Source: Asterella californica (lineage: Eukaryota > Streptophyta > Marchantiopsida > Marchantiales > Aytoniaceae). From it: DNA of 64,000 nucleotides. The notes below the pieces were generated by a model, which searched no databases, was not told the origin of the DNA, and saw only the letters and a program-made list of their open reading frames with translations. This document shows positions 45,501-56,452 of this stretch, in pieces (positions within the stretch are counted from its first letter, which is position 1; every line of letters begins with the position of its first letter). The position numbers were made by a program, and so were the translations under genes. The DNA lies in NCBI GenBank assembly GCA_036924285.1, contig JAYKYS010000009.1:9548001-9612000 (forward strand), in the 5' to 3' direction.

Positions 45501-46890
45501 GCATGATTAGCGCTTCTCGAGACAACCCCAACTCTGGTAGGATAGTTAAATTGTATATGTCAGTGAGAGCTTGAGGTCTTCAAGCAACATAAGAATTAAA
45601 TGCTTGTCTGTAAGCAATCGGGGATGTAATGGCCCTTTGACCTGTACGTCATAGCTTCTATACTTCGGAGCCCTCTTAGATACCGAGGATCCAGCGATCA
45701 CCACATGGAAAATAACATTTCAGTCATATTTTTGACAAAAGAAGAGAGGTGTAGTTTGTTGTCTTCCATGTGCAGAATCCCCAACCCAAAGGAGGTTCAT
45801 GCACCTACCAGTCATCACTATACAAGGTTCAGGTCCATTCGCACACTCAAGATACATTCCAAACCTTAGATGTGATTGCAGTATACCATCGAGAAGAGCC
45901 ACCGTAGCCGAAGCCGAAGCTTTGCTAGTCTCTTAGAAGTACATGTAGGGCACGTCTCAGAAAATTTCATCAATAGTGCTGGGTTCAGAGGTTTGTAGCT
46001 TTGCGTTACTCTCTCCTGATACTGTATGGTGTTGAAAGGTTCCCGTTGCAAGGAGTCCAATCTCGAAGGACATTACCGTCCTGGGCTTGAGCCGTTGGGT
46101 CTTCAGGCACGGCACGCAATGAGGAAAATAAAGAAGACGGAAACGACTTAAGTTACATTTGGGAGTCGGAACTTGGGACCTTGCCAACTTTAGTGACTCT
46201 GACACGTTGCAAAAGTGATTTTCTCCTCTCAATGAAGAATGAAGCGTTACTATGAGTCTTGTAGCACTTGCCTGATCCTTTTGTAGCATTAAGTACATAG
46301 GTAACTTCAGATCTGATGTTTACGAGAGGCCTTTAGTGTAAGGGATTCGAAACTTTGTTTCTTGGCATGGTTTTGGAGGTTGAATATTTTGAGGAAACCA
46401 TTTTGAGGTGCACTCCAGGAATTTATTGTACAGTTCAGTAGGTATCTGTATCTATGTTTACTTTTAAGTGTAGTTGGATAGTTCTGCCTAGAGCCATTGA
46501 TGCACTATTGTTATAACACGAAACGTGAAGTAAAAGCCAGACGAACGAAGTGCAGCTGTCTCTAACTGATTTGTTCATGTTGTTCACTTGTGATGTGTAC
46601 AACCCATCAAATAGAACAGTCACTTAATCGTGTTCTCACATCCTCTGGATGCTCATTAAATCTTTCATGTTGTTCACTTCTCATGTTTCTGAGTATCTGT
46701 CCCCGTTCACAGGTCAGGCAAGTGGTGAGAATGTGGTAGGGATCTACAGCATCGATTCAACTAAGCACTTCATGGGATATGGCTGCTCTTTATGCTACAC
46801 CGCGTAGTTAATTATCACGTGGTCTTGGCAAATGAGATGAGCTTTCAACCTTTAAATATTTAATGTGTTCAAACTTTCTCACAGACTCCG
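45501..46890. other. 3' region of the sigma factor gene and intergenic DNA
   Basis: Minus-strand frames at 45,720-46,298 (60-113 codons) overlap in different phases and show no domain; they may be part of the sigma factor 3' UTR read backwards. No other gene is recognised. Confidence 0.4.
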
Positions 46891-49800
46891 TTGCAGAGAT
46901 GCACTTTCATTCTTTGGGAAGATTACCTTATCCTGAACAGAGAAAGACCATGTCTCTGCGTTGTTGGTAAACTCATCTTCTCACCACCAGTCCAAGTTTG
47001 CATATGGATTGTTTTTGTCCGAGCTCTTGAAAGTTTGAACAAAAATTTTAGTCCGCAAACGCATCAGGATCAACCGGTATTCGTAGTGTGAGAGCACTCA
47101 GTCCTCTCTACCTATCACCATGCAATGAGTGGGTAGGGAGGAATCAAGAGTGAGAAGGTCTCTTATATAAGAAATTTGAAACATTGAGAACGATCACTGC
47201 AGAACTGAAGGTTTAAAAAACCACACCTATGAGAAGTACCTCCAAGGTCAAGCTCTTAACACTAGAAGGCAAGAAAGGTAGAAGGTATCTACATCGGGAT
47301 GTACCTCCTCAATGATATCAAGGCCCAGTTCACAAAGACGTAAGGAAATCTAGTCCTTTAAAAGAGTCTTAATTAATATCAAGGCTCAGAAAGTGGAACT
47401 AGTTGTGTCACACACATAGACCAAATTATCCTATTCAACTAGATGTCTAATTAGCTTGACATGACAATCATTCTCACTTACTAGACAGCTACTAGATAAC
47501 TATTTTAATGGTCCTCCACTTGATGAAGCTTGACTCCATAATCAAAGGAGTTATCAACATGGGACAAGCATGCTAAGGAATGAAAGAAAAGAAGAGACAA
47601 TAAGAATATGTGTAACTCACATACTGAAGGTGACTGTAGGAAAGAAAATATACATATTGACACAAAGGTGAGAACAAGACAAGGTCTTACGCTTTGTAAT
47701 AACATTGCAAAACTATGCATTTATTTGTTGTGCAGGTTGGGTTATACTTAACCATGGGGATACATGTGCATTGTAATTTTATGTGAAAGCAGAACGCATG
47801 TGTCTTGCATACAAGATGAAACTAAATATCTATCATTTAATTGCTCAAGGTTTGGAATTCAAGTTTGATCGAATTTCATGTTAGCGGTCTAGCGTGTGTA
47901 GTTTGGAGTAGGAACACCTGCAACATGATATTTTTGTCATAAGAAAAGATACTTAACTTTGGTTTTTCTACTACCAAAGAACGAACAATACGAATTATTG
48001 ATTTGGCCTGTGTTTCCATGCTTGTCTTCTTCTGATCCTTGCTAGGGGAGAGGAGGGGAGTTGAAACGCACATTATTTTCTTGAGAATCGTGTTAGTTAT
48101 TCACATATTCTGACAAAGAGATTGGGACCGGAATTATAACCGTAAGTAAACTATCTTTCAAATAAAAAGCCTGTCTCTTTTAGACTCCGTCAAGAAATTC
48201 TCACCTTGCTTGTCAGCTTTCTGTTATGTCATTGCCACTTCGTCGTGCATCATTGTAGCAATAAACGGGAAATCGTTCAGTTCACTATGAAGAAACACTT
48301 ATATTGTTAGTAGTTTTGATTGTAGGGTTTGTGGTGCACAATGAGTTGACTGAATAAAGGTAAGTTTTGTTGAGAAGAGTTAGAGGTGTCAATACGTTTT
48401 GTGGCTTCTTTGACGATTGATCAAGCATACGAGTGAGTATATTCTTGATGATCTCAACTTCCTTTCTAATAAACATAATTTGGATAACAAAAACACATTA
48501 AAAAATTGAATTTTTTTGAAGTAACACATGATGATAGTCTACTTTGTTATTGACTCATTTCACACTTGCTCGGTAGCAAATCTTTCATAGGATGTGAGCC
48601 CCTCTCTTTTTGAGTATAAATGACAATAAATTTCTTTAATTAATAATTACCCCCGAACATGAAGAGTTGGAGATCTCACAAAAGACTTATCATCAGCACA
48701 CACTATGCAAGAAGAAGAGAAATTGGAAACAATCAACCAAATTCAAATCTAGACCTAATGGGAAATGGCATAATCCAAAAATTCTACTCTTAGAACCTAA
48801 TGAACAAGGGAATAGAGGAGCTGATTGGAGGATATATACCTCTAAGTTGGGATGAACTTTAGATGTAAAAAGATCAAGACATGAGCAAGATTTCAGTACG
48901 GTTTCCTTGTCTTTCATCAATTTCAAATAATTAAACGTTTGACATTCTACATCATGAAGATATCAGTGAATTGATTCTGTATTTATTTTTATGCTACAAT
49001 AAGTAACAGCCACACAAACAAGAAACTTTTGCAATGTATAGATTGATTGTTCTTTTGCTATGTCATAAAGATAGGAAGTAGTTGCACTCTGTCCTCAAAT
49101 TGCTTTATGTTTGAATTGGTGTGAAGTTTTAGTGTTTGATACCTAACAAGTCATACATGATGTCCAAGATCGATTAGAACAAACAACGAATCATCGATGT
49201 CAACATTTATATTTAATTTCCTAGATTAGTTTCTAATTCTATTTCTTGTGTTCTCTAAAAAATCTACATAGATCAATAGAGAAATAACAGAGCATTTTCT
49301 TTTTAAGTTTATTAAATTTTTACTTGATCTTTTACAGAAATATTTCTCGTAATACCAATATATCTTATATGTTATGTTCTATGTAATGAATAATATTTAG
49401 ACCTTCCAAATATTCTGAAAATAAGCTTATTTTATCTCACATAGTTTCAAACTTCCTGCGAGCTCTCGGGGTAAGTTAGAGCTATCTATGAAAGTTTCTC
49501 TAAGTGCTATGAATTCTGCTTGTAGCTGGATCATGAACTTACGAAGACACCTTGCTTTGGAAATGTGTGTTACATGTGTCGTGACTATTTTTCGAAACTT
49601 TTCGATGGAAAAATAATGTATAAAATGTTAAAATAACTTAATTCTTGATGATGCTCAAGTCAAATTAAGCCGGTAGCTATAAGCTTGCGAGCAAGTGCGA
49701 ATGGGTAGTAAATGCCGCTCCTACCAACTGTTTTGTATTTCTTTTAGTTGAAATTTGAGGGGATGTCAACTTTTTCTCTATAGTCAGCACATCTTTTTAT

Positions 49801-50526
49801 TTATTCTTTGCTTAAGTGAGTTTTGTTATATAAACTTAGAATTTGATTGATTTCAAAATTGTCTGATCTTCACATGGAGAATGAATTGAGGCAAAGCAGA
49901 AAACTCTATCTCTACATTTACTCGGCAACTTCTATATCCTGAAGTGAACTTAGTCTCTACAATAAGATCTCTAGTGAGATTTTAGCTGGAAATATGGTTG
50001 GAAGTTTATCAAGAAGCATGGTTGTTCTGGAGCTCAACATCATATTCTCTCTCCCAAAGAAGTCTATAATTTTCAGTACGTTAGACATTAATTTTTCAGA
50101 TTTTACTCAGTGAGATAGTGAAGCTAGCGAAGAGTAAATGGAGCTAAAAAAGTTACTATGGTTACACTTGGAGCATTATCGAAACATAAACCATTTTGGA
50201 CTTTTTACTTTTGTATTTTTTCGTAGCTTATTTCTGATAACCCATTCTGATTATTTCCCTGTATTCCAGTGGTAGATTCGGAAACTGATAAACCATAAGT
50301 TGGGCTCTGTTAAGTCTGGAAATTGACATGTCATGTTTCAGATCAGTTCGACTCAGAGAATTAATAAATCATTATTTAAGTTAGATTTAGATCGAAATGA
50401 TATTCCACTGTTTAGGTTCGGTTAGACACGAAATTGCGTTGACTAGTAATAGGTACGGTAATATTCAAAAATAACAGACATGGTTCATGATACAAGAACC
50501 TCTAGAAGAGGGAGAGAACACGCGAC
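46891..50526. other. AT-rich gene-poor region
   Basis: No convincing gene. I checked 47,260-47,720 for a Copia-like reverse transcriptase because of a suggestive wording on both strands, but could not find catalytic motifs. The remaining sequence is low in coding signal. Confidence 0.45.
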
Positions 50527-50617
50527 TGAATAGCCAACGGATGGAAAGATCCTATCAAGCCTTACAAGGGAAAGAAAGACCCGAAAAGTAAAACAACCAA
50601 CGCCCCGAAAGGAGGGT
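50527..50617 (-). repeat. TTCGGGGC repeat family, copy 6
   Basis: gaatagccaacggatggaaagatcc.., ..aagccttacaagggaaagaaagac.., ..caacgccccgaaagg; lacks the far half of the family consensus. Confidence 0.65.
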
Positions 50618-50773
50618 TAACCTCTAGAAGGATCATGGTTTAGGTGATAAACCACACTCCCTCTTCTTATGTACTACATGACTGAACACTATGGTTAGCT
50701 TTGAGGATCTTTCTGGTTCTCAGTGAGAATCAACAACAAAAGAACTGGATCCTAGGGTTTAGGATGGGACAAG

Positions 50774-50945
50774 TTTTTTTTTTTTTTTTTTTGATTTTTT
50801 TTAGGCCTCTTTTTCGCTGTGGGGCTTTCTGCAGCCGTATGCTGCTGCCCTTGCACAGCATGAGTCCTCCCGCCAGGAGTACTCGACCCCACGGCGCCCG
50901 GGCTACAGGCGGATGGGGTAGCCAACAAGCTATTGCTTGTTGGCA
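50774..50945 (-). mobile_element. Full-length tRNA-derived SINE with 13-bp target duplication
   Basis: The insertion is flanked by perfect copies of AGGATGGGACAAG at 50,761-50,773 and 50,946-50,958. On the minus strand it has a tRNA-like head with an A-box-like TAGCTTGTTGG (50,922-50,932) and a B-box-like GGTCGAGTACTCC (50,876-50,888), a unique body, and an A-rich tail (19 consecutive A, seen as T at 50,774-50,792, plus a second A run). Length is 172 bp, normal for plant SINEs. The first 24 bases form a perfect hairpin, GCCAACAAGC / GCTTGTTGGC. Related copies lie at 54,513 and about 33,925. An intact duplication with a long tail suggests a recent insertion. Confidence 0.9.
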
Positions 50946-50958
50946 AGGATGGGACAAG

Positions 50959-51509
50959 TCTTGAAAGGATTCGCAGTTGACGTTTCTTGTTTCATTAGAT
51001 TCAAAGTTACAAGATTCAACCGCTCCGGCGGCCACTGTGACACCTGTCTGACACCATGGTACTTTACAGACCGTGACCATTGAACTCTAAAGGTGGAATC
51101 TGGACACTACGGTAGCAGTTTCATGCACGAGGAACGCTCGAGGTTCATGTTCCACTGTATATGTGTTCACTGTATATGTAGCTTTAGGGTTTGATTCTCT
51201 GAGATTTGCTTGGTTACATCTCTAGTTCATCCTGACCACACCTTTCTTAAGGGTTTATTGTTTCATCACACCTCTTACTGACTATAGGCTGTAAAACCAG
51301 TCACTTTGTTATGTTAGTGACATTTCAGACTACATACATCACTTTTTTAGTATGTATTTAATTATTAAACGATTTAGATAATAGAAGTATTTTATCACAA
51401 TCGAGAACCGTGAAATGATAAAAACAAAAAAGCGTGATTTTCGATAACCAGGCAAAGGTGTGATCAAGTTAAAAGAAACTATTGGGAGTGTGATCAAGCA
51501 AATTTCTGC
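50959..51509. other. Intergenic stretch, no gene recognised
   Basis: Nothing recognised on either strand. Confidence 0.4.
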
Positions 51510-51945
51510 TTGATTCTTGGTACTTCAGTTCTAACTTCTATAGTTACGATAGGTTCGGTACCGGGTGCTGACATAAGGTCACCGTGGTCGAGCGTCGACC
51601 AAGTCACGAAGCACGCTGCTGAACGTGGCATGGTGGACGTACAACTGAGCAGCCTGCTGTCGGCGTGGGAATCCTACGTATCCAAGTCACTTCATTGGCC
51701 ATTCTCCCGGCCACGTTGTAGTGGCATGGCGTCTGGCGTGGTACGAGCCGCCGGCACCGTATCCGTTTTGTCTGGTTTGGAAAAATCAACAAAGCTGTGG
51801 TCGGCTGTGGGAATCTGTTTCCTTGGTAAGCCTATCAAGATCCTTGATTGGCTTGCCTAGCTGGCTGTCGCAAGTAGCTACTTCCAAGCCTGGACTCCGG
51901 ACTGCGGAGTCGGTGAGGACTCGTGTCCTGTGGTGGACTTTTTGA
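51510..51945 (+). other. GC-rich island with an unassigned open frame
   Basis: A plus-strand frame of 116 codons (51,510-51,860) is overlapped by frames of 74 codons (plus) and 62 codons (minus). The island is distinctly richer in G+C and CpG than its AT-rich surroundings. No domain is recognised; codon choice does not let me favour one frame. It could be a gene fragment or an inserted piece. Confidence 0.25.
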
Positions 51946-53724
51946 TGTGTCACTATTCATTGCGAGAAGTCAATCCGGAAATTCGGAGCTAGGAAGTTGG
52001 AAGATGCTGCCAGTTTTGCTGGAAATAAGATAGGGAGGGTTAAGAATAGAACAACATTATATAGGGCTGCGTAATATAGGGACGCGTTTATGCTTTCGGG
52101 AAAGGATGGCGCTTGTTAGAGCATCTCCACCCGTAGAGTAGCGAAAAGTATCACTTTATCCCTATTTCAGATTAAAGATACTTTATTTTGAAAAGAAAAT
52201 ATTTTTAAAATATTAAGTAGTAAAAATCATATTATAAACTCGAACGGGTACTACAAACTGTTCCCTATACGCTTGGATACTGTAATTATTGACTTGTTCC
52301 ACCCCCGGGTACGAATGTCGGACTTGATGCATGTCCTCTTTTGAAGATTATAAACATACCCTAACTGGAGGGATAACCTCCCCGAATACTTGCTCGTTAG
52401 AGTTTCTCAGTTGTATACAATAGTATAGAACAAAGTCAAGAAAACATTTTATTATTTCAGCTCAAGTACACATTTAGCTCGATGGAAATGGAAATGAATA
52501 ATATGCATGCGAGATCAGTTTTTGGGAACTTTTGCTCGAACTTTTGGAACATAACATTTATATCAAAAAAATATAAACGTTATGTAAATATATTAAATAT
52601 ATTAAAAGTTAAGTTTACTTTTAAATATTAAATGATAATCGGACCTGGAGATGGGAGCGGATCCAAACATAATCCATAAAGAGAACATGGAAAAATGCAC
52701 TTCTGAAACTAGATAACCAGAAACCTATTCATAGACACATTATACTTTTGTTATATTTTTATTTAATTATTAATTTTCTAATAAAACTAATAAATTAAAC
52801 CTTTACATATTTACCTCCTCCATCAAAAAATGAAAAGATGGAAAAAAAATCAAGCTAGAGATCAAAAATATGCAAGGAAGACGAAAAAGTGTGTTGTTTT
52901 GTTCCAGACAGGAGCAAAATGATTTCATCACTTGACTGACGAAGTTGGAACTTACTAAGAGCCTCCTCTTTACCACGACATAGTGAGACGCATTAACTGG
53001 AAAGTGCTTGAATGTTTTGATATGTTGACTGTATGGAGGGGAACAGAACAGTGAACAGTGGGAGAGTCCTCACTTCTGACTGGGCATACTCTTTCCACGT
53101 TCTCAGACGCGCGGACTGACGGACTTCCAACAATCCTTAATTGGGTTGCCTACGAGTACCATACCATACGCTCTAAGTTGCACCTCAGGTTAAGGCATAG
53201 TCTGGTCTGGTACCTTGTGAGTCACACATGAGTGAGCAAATTTAGGGTCCTTCTTATCCGGTTGGGTTCTTGGGTGCTAACTTCCAGCTTCTCTGGAAGT
53301 CAGGTAAATATATGCATCTAAAGTCAATTTCTGGTCGAGTGAGGGAAAACGACACAACCATTGGTATAATGAAATAAACTTTTAGAAGTTATTAGCTTTT
53401 GACTTGAGAAAATTGTGTAAAAAATGAAATGATAATTTGAACTAAGTACATTGATTTACATGTTTATATTTAAATTTAGTACATTAACTTTACATGTTTA
53501 TGAAGAAACTGAAATACAATACTCGTTAAAAAACTTACATGTTCCACTTGAGAATTACTATTTCTAGAAATCACTAAAATCAAACTATTTAAATATAGAC
53601 AAATGTGCTGTACAAAGCACATTTGAATCTTTTCCAATGAAAAACTAATAAGTAAAGCAAGCGAAAAAGCTCTCGTGCTATCGTAAAAAAATAATCTGTG
53701 AATAACAAAAAATAATGTAAAAAC
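51946..53724. other. AT-rich gene-poor region
   Basis: No gene recognised. Confidence 0.45.
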
Positions 53725-53777
53725 TTTTAATTTATGATCTAACCCTTGCAACAGGAAAGGTTAGAGCATAGATTAAA
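53725..53777. repeat. Hairpin family, copy H8
   Basis: ttttaatttatgatctaacc with ggttagagcatagattaaag. Confidence 0.65.
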
Positions 53778-53779
53778 GA

Positions 53780-53831
53780 GCATGCATATATTTTTTTCTT
53801 CCGAAACTTGGAAGAGGTGAATATGCATGCT
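53780..53831. repeat. Second hairpin directly after H8
   Basis: gcatgcatat...ttcttcc, loop gaaac, ggaagag...atatgcatgc. This second foldback with a GCATATTCACTTCC-type arm also accompanies copies H1, H4 and H5 (there upstream). Confidence 0.65.
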
Positions 53832-53843
53832 TGATTATAAGTA

Positions 53844-54070
53844 AATATGTATACTAATAACTAGATAAAATTAGGGGAATTTTGTTTTATTTATTATAAA
53901 AAATATGTTTAATAGAAATTTTAAATCAAAGTAATAATTCATGAATGTTAAAAATATGCATACTAGTAACTAGATATACTTCGGGGAATTTTTGTTTTAT
54001 TTATTATAAAAATTTACATATTTATACAGAAAATTTAAATCAAAGTAATAAAAGTTATTCATGAATGTTA
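53844..54070 (+). repeat. Tandem duplication of about 107-120 bp
   Basis: 'aaatatg.atacta.taactagata....ggggaatttt.gttttatttattataaaaa' through 'caaagtaataa..attcatgaatgtta' occurs at 53,844-53,950 and 53,951-54,070. Confidence 0.8.
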
Positions 54071-54159
54071 AATCAATAACCTATTTAGAGTTACGAAACA
54101 GCGGAAAGATAATATGTAAAGCGAAGCAAAACAGATGCTCCTCCAAAACTAAAATTCAC

Positions 54160-54206
54160 ATTAATTTATAATCTAACTTTCTTAATGAAAAGGTTAAATC
54201 ATTAGT
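54160..54206. repeat. Hairpin family, copy H9
   Basis: attaatttataatctaacttt with aaaaggttaaatcattag; a degenerate copy. Confidence 0.5.
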
Positions 54207-54512
54207 TCTTCTTAATTTTATTAATAATGTGCACGCTCCCCAAAGATGAAAGTCACGTAACCAGGAGTGGATAACAGACTTTATTTTTGCAACAATTAGA
54301 TAATAATTTTTTATTATTCTTTACTTGTTTATTATAAATTTTTTTATAAACAGAATAGCGCGTTCATGTTTCCTTATTATATCGGTTTATATTTTTCATA
54401 TTTTTTAATTTCTATAAAAATTTTATTTTTATTTTTTCGATAACAACAAGCGCACAAGTGTTCTCCATAAACTCATTTTGCATGCATTATTCAGTCTTGG
54501 CACAACCACGTC

Positions 54513-54602
54513 TTGATGGGGGATTCATACTGGGCGAAAGGCAGCAGCACACGACTGCAGAAAGCCCCACAGCGAAAGAAGCTTAAAAACAAATCAAACA
54601 AA
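54513..54602 (+). mobile_element. 5'-truncated SINE copy with its own target duplication
   Basis: The 3' half of the 50,774 SINE family (ggcagcagcacacgactgcag, then aaagccccacagcgaaa) with an A-rich tail. It is flanked by AACCACGTC at 54,504-54,512 and 54,603-54,611. It lacks the tRNA-like head, so it is 5'-truncated. Confidence 0.75.
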
Positions 54603-55225
54603 AACCACGTCCTGGAGGCGAAGAGGAATGCATTTCGCTACAAGGACATCGTTCGCTTGAAACAAGAACATCAAGTAGCGAATTCGCAGGTCAAACATGC
54701 GGGAAAGAGGTACGTGCCCTGCATGCCCCACCGGCTGATGAAACGCGGAACTAGGTTAAGGGCAGCCGACGAGCGGTCTTGGCGGGTCTGACGTGGACGA
54801 GGGATAACCACTTTGCAGGTACTTTTGTCAAGTTAAATGACACGTTGCAGTTTTGGCTACTACAGCGTTGTGTCGTGAGTACTGTGAGGGGAACATAGCT
54901 AACCAGGGCTGAACAAGTCAGGTTAACAGCGGAGGAAAAAAGAAGGACAAGGAAGCTTCATCGTGGACATAGAAAGCCAAGGCGCGTCCTCCTTCGCTCT
55001 ATCACGTACAGCACACACTTCTTAGGAATTCCATCGTCGACGCTCAGTCTTCCTGTTATTGATCGAAGTTATTGGCAGGTGGTTTACTCGGTTCTGCAAT
55101 CAAGGTTTTATAGGATTGAGTCCAGAGTTGTCTTAGAATCGCAGGCATCCAGTTTGGTACAGTTTGCTGAAAGTTCTGCGGATTTGGAATTCCTCTCTAC
55201 TGGGCGCAACAAGAAAACGTGTTCG
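54603..55225 (+). promoter_or_regulatory. Upstream region and probable 5' UTR of the SEP2-like gene
   Basis: About 600 bp of mixed composition before the ATG at 55,226. The reading frame stays open upstream to 55,079 (a GTG), so an N-terminal extension cannot be excluded, but there is no ATG in it. No TATA box is called with confidence. Confidence 0.35.
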
Positions 55226-56452
55226 ATGGCTGCTTCAGCTGTGTTACCATCATGTGGATCAGGGATCGTAGGAGGCGTGGGGAGTTTACCAGAAAGAAGA
55301 GCCTGCCCCTGTTCGAATGCAGCATCTGTTTCCGGATTCCTCCCTCCGTTGGGAGTCAGGAGTAATGTTTTCTTGAGACGGTCAACATCCGCAGCCAGGG
55401 GACAGGGCAGGGGAGTGCAAAAGAGACGTGCAATTGTTTCACAGCAAGAGGATGCCGCGAACGAGGAGAATTCGAAAGTTTTCAAATCCATGAAGGATGC
55501 GGCAGACAGGAGAAAGGGAGACATGTATGGAGCTTTGGACGATGTTGAGATAGTCAAATTGATATCTGATGCAGAGCTTTTCAGCGCTAGATCAGTAGGA
55601 GGTAAAAATAAGCCTGTGCAGCCGCCACGTTTTGCAACACTTAGGGCCTTCGGAGAGGCAGGTGGAGAGGGAGTGGTTACAGGTTTTGGAGGTACTTCTG
55701 TCTTCGAGCTTCTTGCTGCCAGCGTAGAAGCAACGAAACAAGTCCGTAACTGGGAAGTACTCTCAGGAAGGTTAGCCATGGTAAGTAGTTGGTTTCTTTG
55801 TCAGTCCAGATAATTTAAAGAAGAGTGACGGATCCTAACCGTAAAGACGAAATGTTCGTTCTGCTTAGGCCTGTCTTGTGTATATACCTCATAATTACCT
55901 GCATTCTTTCATTATGAGTAATTGTGTCTATGATTATCCTTAAGGGGAGGGACCGAGATATTTGGTTGCATGTTAGGGCATCCCAGTACTTCTTACATGT
56001 AAAGATCTAGTATGAGCGGGATCACTCCGGAGCACTTAATCGAGCTTTTCTCGCCAGTATAAGTGAATTGGAATTTTTACGTTATGTCTTGCTGTACACA
56101 GCCATGTTTTGAAGGAATGTTTCTTCGATCCATCAAGCTTAGTCACAATCTGCGTGACAGACTTTCTCTGCTTGCAAAACTAACTTCTGTTTTTGCTCGA
56201 CAGTTGGCTTTATCGGTTGCCATCGGAGTGGAATTCGTCACGGGCAACAGCGTCTTCGAGGGGGTTAACCTCACTGAGCTGCTGGGCGCAGGTGCTTTGT
56301 GCGCCGTAGCAGCTGTTTCTGCTGCAACTTTTGCGTATGCATGGCGCACTAAGGCTGATGTGGTATCGTTGATGTCCAAAAACTACAAGAATATGGTGGA
56401 CTCAGCGCTTGATAATCTCATCGATGGGCTGTTCTTTGATGAGTCCCGGTAA
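55226..56452 (+). CDS. SEP2: Stress-enhanced protein 2-like (SEP2) light-harvesting-like thylakoid protein, 2 exons, 267 aa
   Basis: SEP proteins are two-helix members of the chlorophyll a/b-binding superfamily, in thylakoids, thought to handle chlorophyll and excess light under stress. Exons 55,226-55,780 and 56,204-56,452 join in phase 0 across a GTAAGT...ACAG intron of 423 bp. Residues 1 to about 70 (MAAS start, Ser/Arg-rich) fit a transit peptide. PPRFATLRAFG (133-143) is a SEP2-type landmark. The chlorophyll-binding signature is E-V-L-S-G-R-L-A-M (177-185), leading into helix 1 (about 176-199, through VAIGVEFVTGNSVFEG). Helix 2 is LLGAGALCAVAAVSAATFAYAW (about 211-232). The end, DSALDNLIDGLFFDES, matches the family C-terminus. 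The exon border falls right after the Met of the signature. The stop TAA is embedded in a perfect donor (CCCG|GTAAGT), so an alternative third exon is possible. Motif recognition is from memory. Confidence 0.88.

Noticed and set aside
47260..47720. Copia reverse transcriptase fragment
   Set aside because: Some wording on each strand is suggestive, but no frame shows the YVDD box or other ordered RT motifs.
50701..51080. Overlapping frames on both strands around 50.8 kb
   Set aside because: They run through the SINE and its A tail (Lys or Phe homopolymers) and are not genes.
54513..54791. Plus-strand protein of 92 residues
   Set aside because: Its first third is the truncated SINE copy with its own target duplication, so the frame is accidental.
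55108..55779. Minus-strand frame of 223 codons
   Set aside because: It lies antisense to exon 1 of the SEP2-like gene and is Ser/Pro/Ala-rich as expected from the complementary frame; no domain.
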